Part shown: in pieces, positions 54,380 to 64,000 of the stretch
How positions within the stretch are numbered: position 1 is the stretch's first letter
Layout of the letters: every line of letters starts with the position of its first letter
Assembly (NCBI GenBank): GCA_023014335.1
Contig: JAECYW010000008.1
Coordinates: 682,001-746,000 of the forward strand
Source: Galerina marginata
Lineage: Eukaryota; Basidiomycota; Agaricomycetes; Agaricales; Galerinaceae
Length of the DNA stretch: 64,000 bases
Direction: 5' to 3'
Translations under genes and position numbers: made by a program
The notes under the pieces: generated by a model
What the model was told of the DNA's origin: nothing
The model's input: the letters and a program-made list of their open reading frames with translations, nothing else
The model's database searches: none

Positions 54380-55471
54380 ATGTTCCTTTTGACCTCCATC
54401 GTTGTCTCTGTTCTTGCCTCTCTTACTTACTACTTCACGCGAACAGAGGTTATGCCTTCATTAACAACAATCCGTACGACCAACGCCGCTTTCGCGCATT
54501 CGTCGTCTTCCCCACCTGTTGCGGTTTTCGTAGGAGGTACTTCCGGAATTGGGGAGGGTATGGCCCTTACCTTCGCAGAACACACGAAAGGAAACAGCAA
54601 TATCGTCATTGTTGGGAGAAATCGCGCTGCAGCTGAAAAGATCTTTGCTTCCATGCCTCCCCCACCTTCGGGTAACGATAAGGCTGCCAGAGAGTTCGTG
54701 CAATGCGACGCGACACTCATGAAGAATGTACAAGCCGCAACGCAAGACATACTGTCCCGCTATCCTAAAATTGACTACCTCGTGATGTCGCCGGGTATCA
54801 TGACCTTCTCGGGACGGGACGAGACCACGGAGGGTATTGACAAGAAGCTTGCCGTACACTACTATGCTCGTTGGAAGTTCGTCAGCGATCTCCTTCCAGC
54901 AGTCAACAAAGCAAAGGACGTCGGCGAGCAAGGCGTTGTAATGAGCGTCTTGGCTGCTGGCAAGGGCGGTAATGTCGACTTGAATGATCTGGCCCTGAAG
55001 AACACCTATTCGCTATCGAATGCGGCGCTGGTGGCTCCAACGTATAACGACTTGATGATGGAAGTGAGCCAACCCCAACCTTCTTTTAAAAAATTAGTAC
55101 TCAACGCGCCGTAGTCGTTCGCGCAACAAGCTCCCAACCTTACCTTTATCCATGCCTACCCAGGAGTTGTGCGCACTTCTCTCATGGCTTCATCGCCGTC
55201 TCCAGTTATGCGCGGTCTTTCATCAGTCGTGCTTCCCCTCATTCGACCGATGTCCGTTTCTGGGATCGAGTGTGGCCAGTATATGTGGAACGCAATTTAT
55301 AACACTGCGACCAAGCCAGGTGTATGGCGTACGGGTTCAAATGGAGAGGACCTTGGGAAGAAGAGATACTTTGGAAATGAAAACCAAAGGAACAAAGTGT
55401 GGGAGCACACGGTTGAGGTTATGACAGCCGCTCTAGCTGTGTCTGAACCCCAGGGTGGCGCTGACCGCTAA
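54380..55471 (+). CDS. Short-chain dehydrogenase/reductase-like protein, copy 2
   Basis: Two exons, 54380-55063 and 55115-55471, join in phase to 346 residues. Exon 1 is exactly the length of copy 1 exon 1 (684 nt). The N-terminal anchor MFLLTSIVVSVLASLTYYF, the cofactor motif FVGGTSGIGEG and the DLMME|SFAQQ splice join are conserved. As in copy 1, a standard YxxxK is not apparent. Differences from copy 1 are mostly conservative, consistent with both genes being under selection. About 20 kb from copy 1, same strand. Confidence 0.82.
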
Positions 55472-57996
55472 GAGTAAACACCGACGAACACGTGGAAAAT
55501 GCTGTTTCAAACTTGACATCAAGGTGAGAGTGGCATTTGTGCTGTGAATTGGACCTTATGCTCATCCGACTTCGTAAGTGGCAGGTAGTTTCCGATGTTG
55601 CGCCGTTTTAATTTCAGCGCTGCCTTGGGAGATCCTGATTCCTGATTGCCCACAGGCTGCTTCACATCTTCTTCCCTCATCTGTTAAATTTAAACTATAT
55701 GCCATTAATAATCTATATATCCCAGTATCAACGGAACTTGAACAAGTCTCTCAGTAACCGTGCCTTACTATACTTACTCGCCTTAATCGATACACCAACG
55801 TGCGACCTTTTCCCCGTCATTCATTCTTCAGTTTCTACCTATGGTTTTCACTCGGATTCCACAGGTGCTACATTCATTCCCGACTTGGTGCCATGACTGA
55901 AGACCTTTTTCAAATTATGAGTTGATATCGGAAGACTCTTTGCCACTGGCATAGTTAAACTGAGATTCAACTGCCTTATAATACGAGGTCAGCATCGACG
56001 AACTGTGACCTAATAAATTAGGTCTAAAACCAATTCCAGAATGCCCCTTTTGATTACTCCTGGAACGTACAATCAGCCTGAGCTTCAGAAGTCTCAATAA
56101 ACAGTGATTCTGTTTTGGCACTTGGTTTAGAGTAGATTGGCCATTGGCACTTCTAATCTGATCTCCGCTGTGCATGGACTCGGTTCTCGACACCGACAGT
56201 AAATTTGTGGGTTATCTAGCTGATGAATCACGCCATGAATTATATCCCTTTATATATAGCATGCCAAGGGATCAGCGTGCGCGCCGAACTTGAGTATCAC
56301 CTCATGGTTGGGATAATTAACCTTCAGAAGGCATTGGTCAGAAGGTGTCCAATATTACCTGTATGTGGATTCCAAACTTAAAGGAGAGGATGGATATTGT
56401 GTCAACCGTGGTGGTTAAAACAATGAATCAATTTGCCCTCCTTCCAATTACATTGAGTGGTCAACCGGAAATTTTCTTTATTCTAAATTAAGCGCCGGTG
56501 AGTCTGAAGTGCTTTGACAATAGCACGGGAAATATCTGTGGTAGTAATGCATCTAAAGGCGTCAATTGATATAGACAGACCTGGATCCGCAGAACGCGCA
56601 TCCATTGAGGCGACCATTCGTATCAGGAACGAATACTGAGCAACAGAAGTTAATGGAACTGAAACTGAAATGTGCTTATCAATAGAACGTGAGGAATCCG
56701 CGTGTTTGGCACTTTCTCATCGATGATATATATATTCCAAGTACGAGGATACTTGGAGCGGTACTTAGAATCCGTTCTTACCCTCGGCCCGGAGAGGGTG
56801 GAATGGCCGAGCAGATAAAATAGCTCTATCATCTTACGTTGATTAAGTGGCGACCGTCTGCCTTGAAGGCATTGGTTCGGTATTTGTAAATAAAACCTTG
56901 ACCCTGTCTCACCATTCCTAAGTCAACAAATCTTAAATATGTGCATTCTTAGGCTGTTCATGGGCAGCTCACAACGATGACCCAGAGCCCAACCTTAACT
57001 ACCCTGGGCGTTGAATGCGATTAAAACCTTTGCCAAGTGTCCCAGTTTAATCTCGCTGCGACCAACACGATACTTTACAATGTGCAAATTGAGAGCCGGG
57101 TAGCATCATCGGCATGTGGCCGATCACAGTAGGGCAGTAACGGGATATACTGTGAGCAAAGTCGACAACTTAATCTCGACGTTATTTTCAACTCTATTGC
57201 ACATGAACTCCCTTGTCTACACCAAGGACGATAACTAGTGCGTGATTTGCATATATAAGGGAATACAACTCCTCAACACATCAATCATTGCAGATAAATA
57301 CACACGGCAATACAATCTTTGAGACAGTCGCCAGTTTTACTGTTGAAGTAAACTGTTTTGAAAGGCTCACGGAGCCTCGAAAGCGGTAATAACTTTAGTT
57401 CTTTAGAAAACCTCCTCGTTGTGGGTCGACTATTCCAGATTTATAGTACCGTTACACAAGAAGTCTCCTAGCCCACGCCTCCGATCGCCAATTCATTTAG
57501 ATGCCAGCTGTTCCCGCCTCCACGACCAATCCACGACTCCTGCACCAGCCAGCCATCCATCGACGGTTCCTAGTAGTGAAAAGAAATCGGCGCGTCATAA
57601 GTTTATTCAGTCGCGGTTGTGATGCATCTCCTTTTAATTAATACTCCGAGTCGCTTTAAGTTACGATAATAAAGGTCGAGGACAGGAGGTGAGATTTTAT
57701 GAGGCTGAGGTGCAGATCTTTCTATATATAGGCTATCAATGGACATATGGGGAAAATGCCGAATCACACTGAGAAGCCCGGCGAGTGCGGATAGCAGTGA
57801 TATTAATGCTTCAATACCCATGCCATGTAGATCTGTACCGACCTCTTCTCCCCATCCTAGGCTGCCTTGATTGCTTCCAGATCCAGGGTGTGAAGGATCA
57901 TCATGTTTGGGAGTAAACGCCTAAATACAAAACGAGGCGCGAACTTGCCTGGCCATTTCAAGGCCATTTGACCAGGAAATTCCATTCACTACCAGG
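55472..57996. other. Long stretch without a confident gene
   Basis: Short ORFs only (for example 55915-56193 on the minus strand and 57419-57622 on the plus strand), none with recognisable features. A TATATAA at about 57250 followed by a CA-rich leader looks like a promoter, but I cannot match it to a coding sequence. Confidence 0.4.
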
Positions 57997-58839
57997 ATGC
58001 GGTCCATTGTAGTCTCGTTGCTGGGAGTATGCCTAGGCAAGCAACACGCATTTTACTCGATCCATGGGCGCCACTGAAAGGGTTATAACCTAGTATCGAG
58101 GTTCAGTATGGCGACGCCAGACGTCACAATTTTCGACGATCTCCCAGAGAATCAACCAGTCACCGATATCATATCATTCTCAGTCATTGGTTATTCCACC
58201 CTCGACGTTATCATGGGGATAACAGATTACGTCGTCAGCCAAGTCGACACCTTAGTGGTAGTCGAGAACGCAGTGACAACCACGACGCTTGCCACAACGC
58301 CAATCCTCGTCACGTGTGAGTCGCCACTCCTCTAAAATCTTCCCACTACTTAGTTGTCCCACCAAAATTTCTTAGACACCATCGAAAGAGGATCTGCATT
58401 CCTCGCGAACCAGTTCTCCGAAACGGTGACCAGTGGTGGTCACACCTTCCTTCAATCTGGCTTTGACGCATGTACCGCAACGGTGCCCCAAACCGCAGGT
58501 CTCGAAGTGCTCTGCGTCGAAGTCGACGTGGACGTTGGACCTAGTTTCAGTTCAGGAACCACCATTGGATTCAATGCACACCTGACGCCGCTCTTGACCG
58601 TTACCCAAACATCAAGCAATCCCGTGGAACCTATATCGACAACCCCTTCTACAACAATTACGGCTCCTCCTGGCATCAATACTGGACCACCCTTGACGCA
58701 GCCACCTGGACCTGGACCCACCACCACTATCGGACCTTCTTCCACTAGCTGGGCAATGAACACACGCGCACCTGCGACATACCTTCAGGTGTCCTTGGCG
58801 GCAACGGCGGTGTATATCGTCACCTTTTGGCTAAAATAG
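57997..58839 (+). CDS. Putative GPI-anchored secreted protein, copy 1
   Basis: Three exons, 57997-58036, 58094-58315, 58376-58839, join in phase to 241 residues. The start MRSIVVSLLGVCLV makes a short hydrophobic signal-type sequence only when exon 1 is joined across an intron beginning GCAAGC and ending TAG (58037-58093). The body has an IERGSAFLANQF ... FLQSGFDAC segment shared with copy 2. A Pro/Thr-rich stalk (residues about 190-220) and a hydrophobic C-terminal tail (YLQVSLAATAVYIVTFWLK) follow, the pattern of a GPI-anchored cell-wall protein. Function unknown. An alternative start inside exon 2 would remove the signal peptide. Confidence 0.65.
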
Positions 58840-59190
58840 TTGTAATTAATACATGTGTGCATAAGAAACGAAATTGAAATTGAATTCAAGTGAATGTCTA
58901 CCTTGATTTGATCCTGAGCATTGACGCGAATCCCAGAAAGAGCTGCCAGGCCACACAATCAGAATTAGAAATCTGGTGAGTACGGTGGCAGGGGTATAAA
59001 TATTCCTATGCTCATGGTCGTATACGCTGATCGTTATCAATGTCTTCACTTCATCTTAAGTAGCTGTGATACTTAATCCGCAGATCCGAGCACCGTCATA
59101 CCTGGGAATGGATTGTCAAATGCATAACGAACCATAAAGACAGGTCACCAACCTACCTCTTGGGTTGGCCACCAATAGTTCAATACAAGA

Positions 59191-60017
59191 ATGATGTCCA
59201 TACCACGCTCCCTGGTGGCAATTGCTTTGGGCAAGTACCACTCACCTTGTCCATCGAGGAGCCCAACTAACACCCAAGACCTAGCGTCGAGATTCAGTTT
59301 GGTGACGCCAGAGATCATCACAATTTACCGAGGCGATGCCGAGAATCAAGAATTCACCGAAAGGTTGTCCGTCTCGACCCTAGGAGCGTCCGTGATCGAC
59401 GTCGTCAGCGGTGTAACAGACTATGCTATCAGTGAAATAGACACTCTGGATGTGATAGAGAACTCGGTCGCGACGAGAACGCTGTTCTCTACACCAGTCT
59501 TCAACTCATGTGCGTGTTCCCCTACCTAGAAACCCAACAACGTCAATCCTAGGCATTATGTCGCTGACCGCCTGAGTAACGCCCTGTAGATGTGATTGAG
59601 AGAGGATCTGCATTCCTCGGAAACTCAATCTTCGAGACTATTGTCACCAACCCCACCGTAACCTTCATTGAATCAGGGTTCGCCGGATGCTCCGCATCGG
59701 TTCCTCAAGCTCCTGGAGTCGAAGTAGAATGTTTCGAAATCGAGGCAGACCGCGGGTCCGGGGGCTTCAGCTCAGGAACGACCATTGGATATAAAGCCAT
59801 ACTGACGCCAGTTTACACTGTTACGCTGGCAGAGAGCAACCTCGCGGGAAGGCCCACGTTTCCTACGCCAGTGACGATCCCATCTCCGACACTTCCCACC
59901 CCGACTCCGACGAAGCCTCAGGGAGGCGGAGCAGCGAGCACTTTTGCGGGAGGGACGTACCTCCAGGTGTCGTTGATGGCGCTGGTGACCAACATCTTGA
60001 GTTTTTTCCTTCTTTGA
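59191..60017 (+). CDS. Putative GPI-anchored secreted protein, copy 2
   Basis: Three exons, 59191-59230, 59285-59509, 59590-60017, join in phase to 230 residues. Exon 1 is 40 nt as in copy 1, and the intron again starts GCAAGT and ends TAG. The N-terminus MMSIPRSLVAIALAS is signal-like. The shared block is IERGSAFLGNSIFET ... FIESGFAGC. A Thr/Pro-rich stalk and a hydrophobic tail (YLQVSLMALVTNILSFFLL) end the protein. Tandem to copy 1, 351 bases downstream. Confidence 0.65.
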
Positions 60018-60405
60018 TAAGCATGTATCTTTGAGCCGGTAAATTAGTGAATTATATAAGGAATTAAACTGGATGCTCACTTTACAATCCAATCGAGTTT
60101 TGGCTGAACATCGGAATCGAGCTCTTCAGGTGTCGCAGGAATAAGAAACGATTAAGCAAGCAAAGCAAAGTGGCATAACGGGACCATAAGTACATCGAAA
60201 GCAGAAATCAAAACACACAAGAAGAACATAGAAATACAACAACCTCATGGGCGTATACAAAGTGGTCACGAGCAGTCGGCACAGCCGTAGACGTAGTCGT
60301 CCAAAGATATTAGATCACAGATTTCAGAACTTCCCTGGAAGACCAACCACACGAAAAAAGTGATATCATTTCGCATTTGTCCGTTCGTAAAAGCTAAAGG
60401 GGTAG

Positions 60406-62231
60406 CTACACACTTTTAGCATGCACCGCGATGAACCGCGAGAGGTAGTCGATCAGACCGCTCGTCTCTTCGCCTGTAGGGCGGATCCATCGCTCGGGCA
60501 GTGAGAACCCGTACTGAAGATGAAAAAAATGAAAGGACGTCAGATGCTCGGAGGGAGACAAGTTAGATGTTAGGAATTGACGCACGGTTCCTGTGTCCCG
60601 CAGGTGGGCAACGTACGAGTATTTGATGGCTTCGCGGGCGTACATCCAGTCCAAGATGTTGCCGGGGGCGGGGTATAGCATAGAGCATAGACTTCCAGTC
60701 TGAAAGTAGCCCATCTCAGAGAAAATATTGGTATGACCAATAGATGGATAGACATACTTGGAAATTGGTGCCGTGGACAGATGTTAGCGCGTTGGCCGCA
60801 CCAAGTGCGGCTTCAATTTGGTCTTCGGCGTCCTTTGGTAGTCGGTTGCATTTGTATGAGTAAGGGGATGATACTGAGATTCAGGTCATCGTCGGTCCTC
60901 TTCTAATTATGGTTCAGGGGAAGAGAACACGTACACATTTGCCCGTAGCTCCGTAAGTCAAGGAAACCAACGACATTTGGGAGATTGGCGACCCAATTGG
61001 CGATGTTGTTTACCTCTGGCGACTCAAATGGACGCGTTCCGGGATACCAATGAGAACAAGGATTTACAGGCGTACGGGGTTTTGTATCTCGTTTGCCTTT
61101 ACCTTTCCCCTTGAGATCTCGGTCGACAGGCTCCGCCTTCCACTTATAGCCCTGCACTATAATTAGGGGACGGATTTAAGATAAGATAAAGTGAGGAAGC
61201 ACTTGCCCAATTCCTATTCAGACGCAAGAACTAAGCTTTGGTACATACCTAATCAGGAAAGAAGACTTACCGGTTCATATCCAGTCCAACGCATTTGCTG
61301 TACGGCCCAACAGGTTGACGGTTTTTGTACCAAAACCGGTCAGTCGTCCAAGTGTAATCATATCCGTCTGGGTTCGGGGTGGGTACAATGTGGAAGTCCT
61401 GTAAAAATGTGAGGTTTCATATATCTGCAGAATAATGTATTCCCGTACGAAATGTTTTAGAAGATGGGAAAGAGAATGTGTTTCGGATTTGTTGGCGGCT
61501 ATTGCGTGAGCTAAGAATAACGAAGTAGAAGTCGCAATCCACTGGAAAATAATCAACGATGGACGTTAGTAAATATGAAACGGCGCACCTCGCGAGCATG
61601 TTGCGCTCCAACAATTACGAACCCTAGTTTCTCGGTGTCTCGCGGAGTACGAGATTTCTTTTTCTTGGTCTTCTTGTCTGCCACTGCAGGACCAGCCGAT
61701 ATCGTCAACCCAACCATCTCCCTCCCTTCAGCACTATGTCCAAGGTTCTCCAACCGAGTGATATTTGGATAGGTGAGAACCAGTTGATTCAGGAATGATT
61801 CGATTTCGTCCAATGGATGATAAGCATCATGGAAGCTGGTATTCGTCAGGGAGTTCAAATCCCACTCTGTATTCGATTGTAATGGCTTCGGTGTGGTCGG
61901 AAATACCGGCGTGGTCGTGTGGGGTATACTCGCTAGTTCATTAGGCAAAAAAGGCTCATCGGGCGACGAATAGATGTCTACGAACGTGCTCGTAGCATGC
62001 CATACATCAAGATCGTGTTCCTATAGGAGTTTTTAATCCAAATAACGTTCGTTAAACTGAACCGAGTACCTGTGCGGCTGTCAATACTTCCTGTACCGCA
62101 GACTCTACACTGAATCTTCTCAGGAATCCATTCTTAGTCTCCGGGTGGTCGCTGGTTAGAACTTGTTGATCACAAGAAACAAGACATAGGAATAGTGTCC
62201 AGGTCAACAGCTGGAGAGGTATTGAGGGCAT
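60406..62231 (-). CDS. ECM14: M14 metallocarboxypeptidase homologue, ECM14-like
   Basis: Multi-exon minus-strand gene starting at 62231 ([20 protein letters not shown], a signal peptide) and ending at 60406. Pieces in order: prosegment-like [45 protein letters not shown], the zinc motif GAQHARE|W with the intron after E, the substrate region [17 protein letters not shown] and RFWYKNRQP, the NWGYKW exon, [11 protein letters not shown], then [10 protein letters not shown] and [18 protein letters not shown]. By alignment, the third zinc ligand position (His in active M14 enzymes) reads Arg in DLRSYGQ, and the catalytic Glu position reads His in AHLRDTG. Fungal ECM14 proteins are regarded as inactive, so a pseudoenzyme secreted to the wall is likely. 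I did not fix every splice site. Confidence 0.8.
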
Positions 62232-62635
62232 GGAAAGGGGTGGAGAAGTCAGACGACAGTGGATTCTGAAGTTTAAGAGGTCGTGTGCCAGGAAAACCTC
62301 AATGGGAATGTGGCTTATGTCAGCAGCCCTCCTTGTTCCGCCGGCCCGCCGTGATCCCACCCAATCAAAATGTGGTGCGGAGAATACGCTTCTCAAGAAA
62401 CTATTTGTGTTATCAGGTGGCGCGCATTAACTTTGAACAGAACAGAATCCGTTATCTCGCAGGATATGGCGTTTCACAAGCGGAACCTGCGCATAAATTG
62501 CGCATTCGAAACTTCTGGCTAACACAAGACTCCTCAAGCGGTTCTCACTCCGACTCGAAATGGAAGTACCTCATTGAAAACGATCTGACTCGGAAAATGG
62601 GTGTTGAAGGTAAGAATGAATACTCGAGCTCATTC

Positions 62636-62935
62636 CAGCTGGATGCAAAAACCTAGGACCACTACGAAATCCGAGCTCGTGCGCCTATGTTTGTATAAAC
62701 AACCGCGTTTGGTAGCCAGAAAGGTCATGCCTCCAAATGCCTCGCCCCGTAAGTCCTCTTTTGGTTGTGCGTCAGGGCAACAACCCCACCAAAAATGGAG
62801 CCCAGTAGTAGTTTTGGAGCGGTTGCCACTGCTCGCGATCAAATGACGCGTTCAGGCTACCAATGCGGTTGTTTATACAAACATAGGCGCATGCGCTTGA
62901 ATTTCGAAGGGGTCCTAGGATTTTGCATCCAGCTG
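62636..62935. repeat. Foldback (long inverted) repeat
   Basis: Left arm 62636-62717 (starts CAGCTGGATGCAAAA, ends GGTAGCC) is matched in inverted orientation by 62855-62935 over about 80 bases with a minority of mismatches and one 1-base gap. The loop is about 137 bases. The outer flanks (62610-62635, 62936-62960) also show weaker inverted similarity. Probably a MITE-like foldback element; no target duplication was identified. Confidence 0.65.
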
Positions 62936-64000
62936 TCATTCAAGAATCATTCAGGCAAATCACAGTTCAAATTGTTCAATGCCAACTCGTCCGAGCCTCC
63001 TTTGAAACGGATAAGGTCTTTTCGGGAGAAAAAATTCAGACTGGTCAGAGGCACCAAATTAGCAGAAAGAACTTGAAGCAGCAGGAAGCTTAAGGCAGAT
63101 GATGGGTGTCTGGGCCTACTTATCACTGGAGGCAATATGTTCGGAGTTTTCTAACTGATACCAGATAATCGGAAAGTTTCTCGCGTCTAACGTTTGGAAC
63201 GATGTCAATGACTTCCGTTATCTTGGAAGATACATCGCACGGCGATCTGATTGGTCGACACAGTATCTACCTTCAGCTAATTTCCATCCTGGCTTGCTTG
63301 CTTCCTTTGCTGGACCTCACTCCATTCCTCCAGTGTCACGATGTCCCCATCCGTCCGGATCGTCTACACACTAAAGAGCCCAGATGATTCGTTTCAACCG
63401 TCTTGGTCTCGGCTAATGTCTTGTTTTCATTCTAGTGATATGCACACCTACCTTCTTTGAACGCCTCGGAACATTCAAAAATGTGCTGTACTGCCTACTG
63501 ATTTGATGGTTGGATTGCGGGATAGGCCTGCTTGTGAGCTGAATGGATCGTTTTGAGAGATACTAAGAAAAGTAAGCATGCATTCATAGCTTCGAAGAAT
63601 ATTATCTGCTGAACTTGTTCCTTATCCAAAGTAATGTCTCGATACCCGAGTCATATTCGCGAACGTTATTTTTGTATCTGATTTATGATATTTGTGAAGA
63701 ATTGGATGGAAGAAGACGTCCCCGGTACGCTTAGCTGACTTACTGTAGCTTGAAGGAATGTTCACAAGTCAATTCACCTTGTATTAGTGGCTTGCTGCAC
63801 TGTTCGAAGATGGCTTGACTATGCAACAAGGTTAGTATACCTTCGTTCACTCAGAGATGACTGACTTAAGAGATATCTATTACCCTCATGCGACTGCAAA
63901 GCATCAGTACTGTTTGTAAAATTGTTCCGACCACGCTGGTCGGCGCAGAGCTATCGACTCCTGGGGGTCTTTAAATGCGTCTTCCCATGTTTCTCAGACT
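62936..64000. other. Intergenic to window end
   Basis: No supportable gene. Short ORFs at 62947-63387 lack recognisable features. Confidence 0.4.

Noticed and set aside
15370..55471. A complete terpene biosynthetic gene cluster
   Set aside because: Two synthases and two SDRs are present, but no P450, oxygenase, transferase, pathway transporter or regulator is recognised, and unrelated genes (NCA2-like, BTB) lie between them.
1..64000. CRISPR arrays, bacterial operons, rRNA genes
   Set aside because: Nothing of the kind is visible; the sequence is eukaryotic with spliceosomal introns throughout.

Overview
The window looks like nuclear DNA of a mushroom-forming basidiomycete (Agaricomycetes). 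The signs are many short spliceosomal introns (mostly 38-65 nt), an Agaricus-type tyrosinase, two basidiomycete sesquiterpene synthases, an N-terminally glycine-motif-bearing NACHT protein of the kind expanded in these fungi, and a Ty3/Gypsy chromovirus. I rebuilt exon joins by hand from splice signals and reading phase. No homology search could be run.

Layout. 1-2138: 3' part of a multi-pass membrane protein. 3304-3642: small Cys-rich ORF. 4358-6385 (-): proline-rich protein with a paralog at 27625-29784 (+). 9234-11448: tyrosinase. 12829-14340: F-box/LRR-like protein. 15370-16628 (-): sesquiterpene synthase 1. 17656-19140 (-): broken PTR2-type peptide transporter. 19661-20872: two small membrane ORFs. 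22196-24786 (-): tandem pair of HNH-nuclease-like genes inside a local duplication. 30221-31296: BTB/POZ protein. 32008-34296: NCA2-like mitochondrial protein. 34624-35711: SDR 1. 36374-36949: a pogo/Fot1-like MITE. 38670-39937 (-): sesquiterpene synthase 2. 43339-53818: a 15-exon STAND (NACHT) gene with a C-terminal caspase-like domain. Its intron 11 carries a 6,765-bp LTR retrotransposon. 54380-55471: SDR 2. 57997-60017: tandem pair of putative GPI-anchored secreted proteins. 60406-62231 (-): ECM14-like M14 carboxypeptidase homologue. 62636-62935: foldback repeat.

Two items stand out. (1) The NACHT gene keeps one open frame of 996 codons through 15 exons, across the retroelement-bearing intron, yet its caspase-like domain has lost both the catalytic His and the catalytic Cys. 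(2) The retroelement is young (LTRs differ at 1 of 372 bp, perfect 5-bp target duplication). It shows a complete self-priming signature, a textbook -1 frameshift site at the gag/pol junction, two extra ORFs between integrase and the 3' LTR, and a disabling deletion in reverse transcriptase.

Local duplication is the theme of the window. Paralogous pairs of terpene synthases, SDRs, proline-rich proteins, HNH-like genes and GPI-type proteins all lie within 64 kb. Two terpene synthases, two SDRs and a tyrosinase could supply a specialised-metabolism locus, but no P450 or other tailoring enzyme is seen and co-function is only inference.
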